A stretch of DNA of 64,000 bases from Listeria cossartiae subsp. cossartiae (GTDB taxonomy: Bacteria > Bacillota > Bacilli > Lactobacillales > Listeriaceae): positions 1,240,001 through 1,304,000 of the forward strand of contig NZ_JAASUI010000001.1 of assembly GCF_014224155.1 (NCBI RefSeq). The letters run 5' to 3'. Below the pieces are notes generated by a model. That model was not told where the DNA came from. It was given only the letters and a program-made list of their open reading frames with translations, and made no database searches. Made by a program: the position numbers and the translations under genes. This document shows, one piece after another, positions 61,999 through 64,000 of this stretch (the stretch's first letter is position 1; every line of letters begins with the position of its first letter).

Positions 61999-62924
61999 GC
62001 GTTTCTCAGTTCTTTGATAATCGTATCGGCACCTTCACTTAGTAAATCTTCAGCTACTTGATTGCCTATATCGCTTGGATTGGCGCCTGTTTGTTCAGAT
62101 TCAAGAATAACGGAACCATCGGCGTTACCAACTAAACCTTTAAAATGAATAGCATCACCTGTTTTCACTGCGAACCCAGCAATGGGGATTTCACAGCCAC
62201 CGTTTAATTTTTTCAAGAAAACGCGCTCGGCTTCAACACATACGCCTGTTTCTTCATGATGAATAGATGCTAGCATATCTCGAATTTGCTGGTCACTTTT
62301 GCGGCATTCGATAGCAAGTGCACCTTGACCAACTGCCGGCAAGCATAGTTCAGCCGGAATATCTTCCAGTTTTAAAGCCGTATTTTCCAACCACCCCATT
62401 CGGGAAAGTCCCGCTTTCGCTAAGATGATGGCATCAAAGTTTTCTGCATGTAATTTTTGAAGGCGAGTATCAATGTTACCGCGAATCGGTTTAATAACAA
62501 AATCTGGACAGTATTTAAGAAGTTGTGCTGCACGACGGAGACTACTCGTACCAATAACAGCGCCTTTTGGCAACTCATCTAAGCTGCTCACTTGGTTAAA
62601 CACAAAGCAATCTAGCGGAGATTCACGTTTTGGAATCGCGCCAATAACAAGCCCTTCTTTCAAACTGGAAGGAACATCTTTCATACTATGTACCGCAAAA
62701 TCAATTACTGTATCACTCAAAGCTTGCTCCACTTCGGAAACAAATAGGCCTTTCCCGCCAACTTTGCTCAGTGTGACGTCTAAAATCCGGTCTCCTTTTG
62801 TGACAATTTCTTTTATTTCAAAATCGAATTCAGGATAATTTTCTTTGAGTTTGTTAATCACCCAATTAGACTGGGTTAAAGCTAATTTACTACGTCTAGA
62901 ACCAACAATTATTTTTCGTTTCAT
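61995..62924 (-). CDS. hemC: Porphobilinogen deaminase (hydroxymethylbilane synthase)
   Basis: A 309-residue HemC. VGSRRSKLALTQSNWV opens it, HSMKDVPSSL and GTSSLRRAAQLL line the active site, and the dipyrromethane cofactor cysteine is in KLNGGCEIPIAGF near 240. It polymerises four porphobilinogens. It starts 3 bp after the hemA stop. Confidence 0.98.
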   Translation of the reverse strand: MKRKIIVGSRRSKLALTQSNWVINKLKENYPEFDFEIKEIVTKGDRILDVTLSKVGGKGLFVSEVEQALSDTVIDFAVHSMKDVPSSLKEGLVIGAIPKRESPLDCFVFNQVSSLDELPKGAVIGTSSLRRAAQLLKYCPDFVIKPIRGNIDTRLQKLHAENFDAIILAKAGLSRMGWLENTALKLEDIPAELCLPAVGQGALAIECRKSDQQIRDMLASIHHEETGVCVEAERVFLKKLNGGCEIPIAGFAVKTGDAIHFKGLVGNADGSVILESEQTGANPSDIGNQVAEDLLSEGADTIIKELRNA

Positions 62925-62927
62925 CTG

Positions 62928-64000
62928 TTAACTCCTCGTTTCAGCTTGTTCTTTTTCTGTTACAGTTAGATCCGTTTCTGTTAAACCAAAGATACGTTTA
63001 AAATGCGCAATGCTTGTGTCTGCTTCCTCTTCCACTGACATTTCTTTTAATTCTGAGATAGGTTGTTTTAGCATTTGATTAATGATGCTTTTCATATGTT
63101 TTCCGATTTGGATGTATTCGCGTTCTGTTAGGCCGGGAAGTTTATTTTCTAGGCTAGTCATAGTAACTTCTTGCATATCTAGCGCTTTTTCACGCAAGGC
63201 ACGAATCACAGGAACGACACCAAGTTGTTTTTCCCATTCAAAAAAGCTTCGAACTTCTATCTCAATCGTATTTTCAAGCTCTTGAACAATTCTTTGGCGT
63301 TCTAATGAATTCGCACTTACAACTCCAGCTAAATCATCAATATCGTACAAATGGAAATTGGGAATATATGAACAATCATGTTCAACATTTCTTGGTAAAC
63401 CGATGTCAATCACAAGCATAGAACTCGCTTTTTGTTCCATTAATTCTTGCATGTCTGCTTGTTTGATGATTGGTTCTGAGGCGCTAGTTGATACAAGAAC
63501 GATATCTGCAAGCAATAAATGGTCATTCATATTTTCATATGCGCCCACTTTTGCTTGAAATTGATTAGCAAGCATTTCTGCATTGGCTTTAGTACGGTTG
63601 ATTATCGTTATATCTGCAATGCCACTTCCGGCGAGGTTTTGCAAAGCAAGTTCGCTCATTTCTCCTGCGCCAATAAGGACGATTTTTTTGTTATCTAAGG
63701 AACCATATAATTTTTTGGCAACTTCCACAGCTGCATAACTGACAGAAACGGCATTTTCGTTAATTTTCGTGTGGTGATGTACTTTTTTTGCAAAAGTAAC
63801 GACTTCACGGAAAAGTTTATTTAAAAGTGTACCTGTTGTACCGGTTTGTTTGGCGATTTCGAATGCATGTTTTACTTGTCCGAGAATTTGCGTTTCCCCA
63901 AGTACAAGTGAATCGAGTCCCGCGGTTACTTTATATAAATGATTGACGGCGGCTGTTTCTTCATGGAAAAACAAATAAGGCTCAATTTTTTCCATATCCA
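62928..64000 (-). CDS. hemA: Glutamyl-tRNA reductase, C-terminal part
   Basis: About 357 codons are inside the window; the first 75-80, with the catalytic cysteine, lie beyond position 64000. Visible parts: HLYKVTAGLDSLVLGETQILGQVK, the NADPH domain with LIGAGEMSELALQNL and the dimerisation helices at the end. It reduces Glu-tRNA to glutamate-1-semialdehyde, first step of heme synthesis, and is the usual control point. An internal ATG at 63995 is not the start. Confidence 0.96.
   Translation of the reverse strand, partial: DMEKIEPYLFFHEETAAVNHLYKVTAGLDSLVLGETQILGQVKHAFEIAKQTGTTGTLLNKLFREVVTFAKKVHHHTKINENAVSVSYAAVEVAKKLYGSLDNKKIVLIGAGEMSELALQNLAGSGIADITIINRTKANAEMLANQFQAKVGAYENMNDHLLLADIVLVSTSASEPIIKQADMQELMEQKASSMLVIDIGLPRNVEHDCSYIPNFHLYDIDDLAGVVSANSLERQRIVQELENTIEIEVRSFFEWEKQLGVVPVIRALREKALDMQEVTMTSLENKLPGLTEREYIQIGKHMKSIINQMLKQPISELKEMSVEEEADTSIAHFKRIFGLTETDLTVTEKEQAETRS

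Overview
The window is about 64 kb of low-GC Firmicute chromosome. Gene content, order and protein sequences match the Listeria core genome (I recognise the L. monocytogenes lmo1499 to lmo1557 order). I cannot separate L. monocytogenes from close Listeria species by eye. I see no prophage, insertion sequence, CRISPR array, rRNA or tRNA gene. Most genes lie on the minus strand. The plus-strand exceptions are a DedA-family gene, a two-component system, cymR, amtB-PII-YxeA-like, and an SH3b amidase.

Layout. 1-5 kb: 5' end of mltG, dedA (+), then reoM-ruvX-yrzB and alaS with an Ala-type T-box. 5.3-9.8 kb: a MacB-like ABC exporter divergent from an OmpR-type regulator and sensor kinase; three 11-bp-phased direct repeats lie between them. 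9.8-17.7 kb: recD2, a TPR protein, an alpha/beta hydrolase, mnmA with its cysteine desulfurase, a probable 6S RNA and rarA. 17.9-20.7 kb: cymR, then amtB-glnK between two GlnR/TnrA-type operators, then a YxeA-like protein. 20.7-31.7 kb: hisS-aspS behind a T-box, an amidase (+), relA-dtd, recJ-apt and a LapA-domain protein. 31.8-38.9 kb: secDF, comN, yajC, tgt, queA, ruvB and ruvA. 39-46.9 kb: an LDH-family gene, yebC, pheA, obgE, glpF-glpK, and the L21-Prp-L27 operon with its leader. 47-53.7 kb: RNase G, mreBCD-minCD, an unlisted 35-codon membrane ORF, and radC. 53.7-64 kb: comC, folC, valS with a Val-type T-box, and hemA-C-D-B-L.

The genes form housekeeping modules: translation (three synthetase leaders sensing uncharged tRNA, tRNA modification by MnmA/QueA/Tgt, ribosomal proteins, Obg), recombination and repair (RecD2, RarA, RecJ, RuvAB, RadC), cell shape and division (MreBCD, MinCD, MltG, ReoM), protein export (SecDF, YajC) and heme synthesis. 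Regulation visible in sequence includes T-boxes, GlnR operators, a cre box with a GlpP-type terminator on glpF, and the L21 leader.

The least explained items are the 35-codon membrane ORF between radC and mreB, the overlapping Asp/His codons in the hisS-aspS T-box, the Leu at the substrate-specificity position of the LDH homologue, and the exporter with two Gly/Pro-rich extracellular segments. I found no clear, large, undescribed system.
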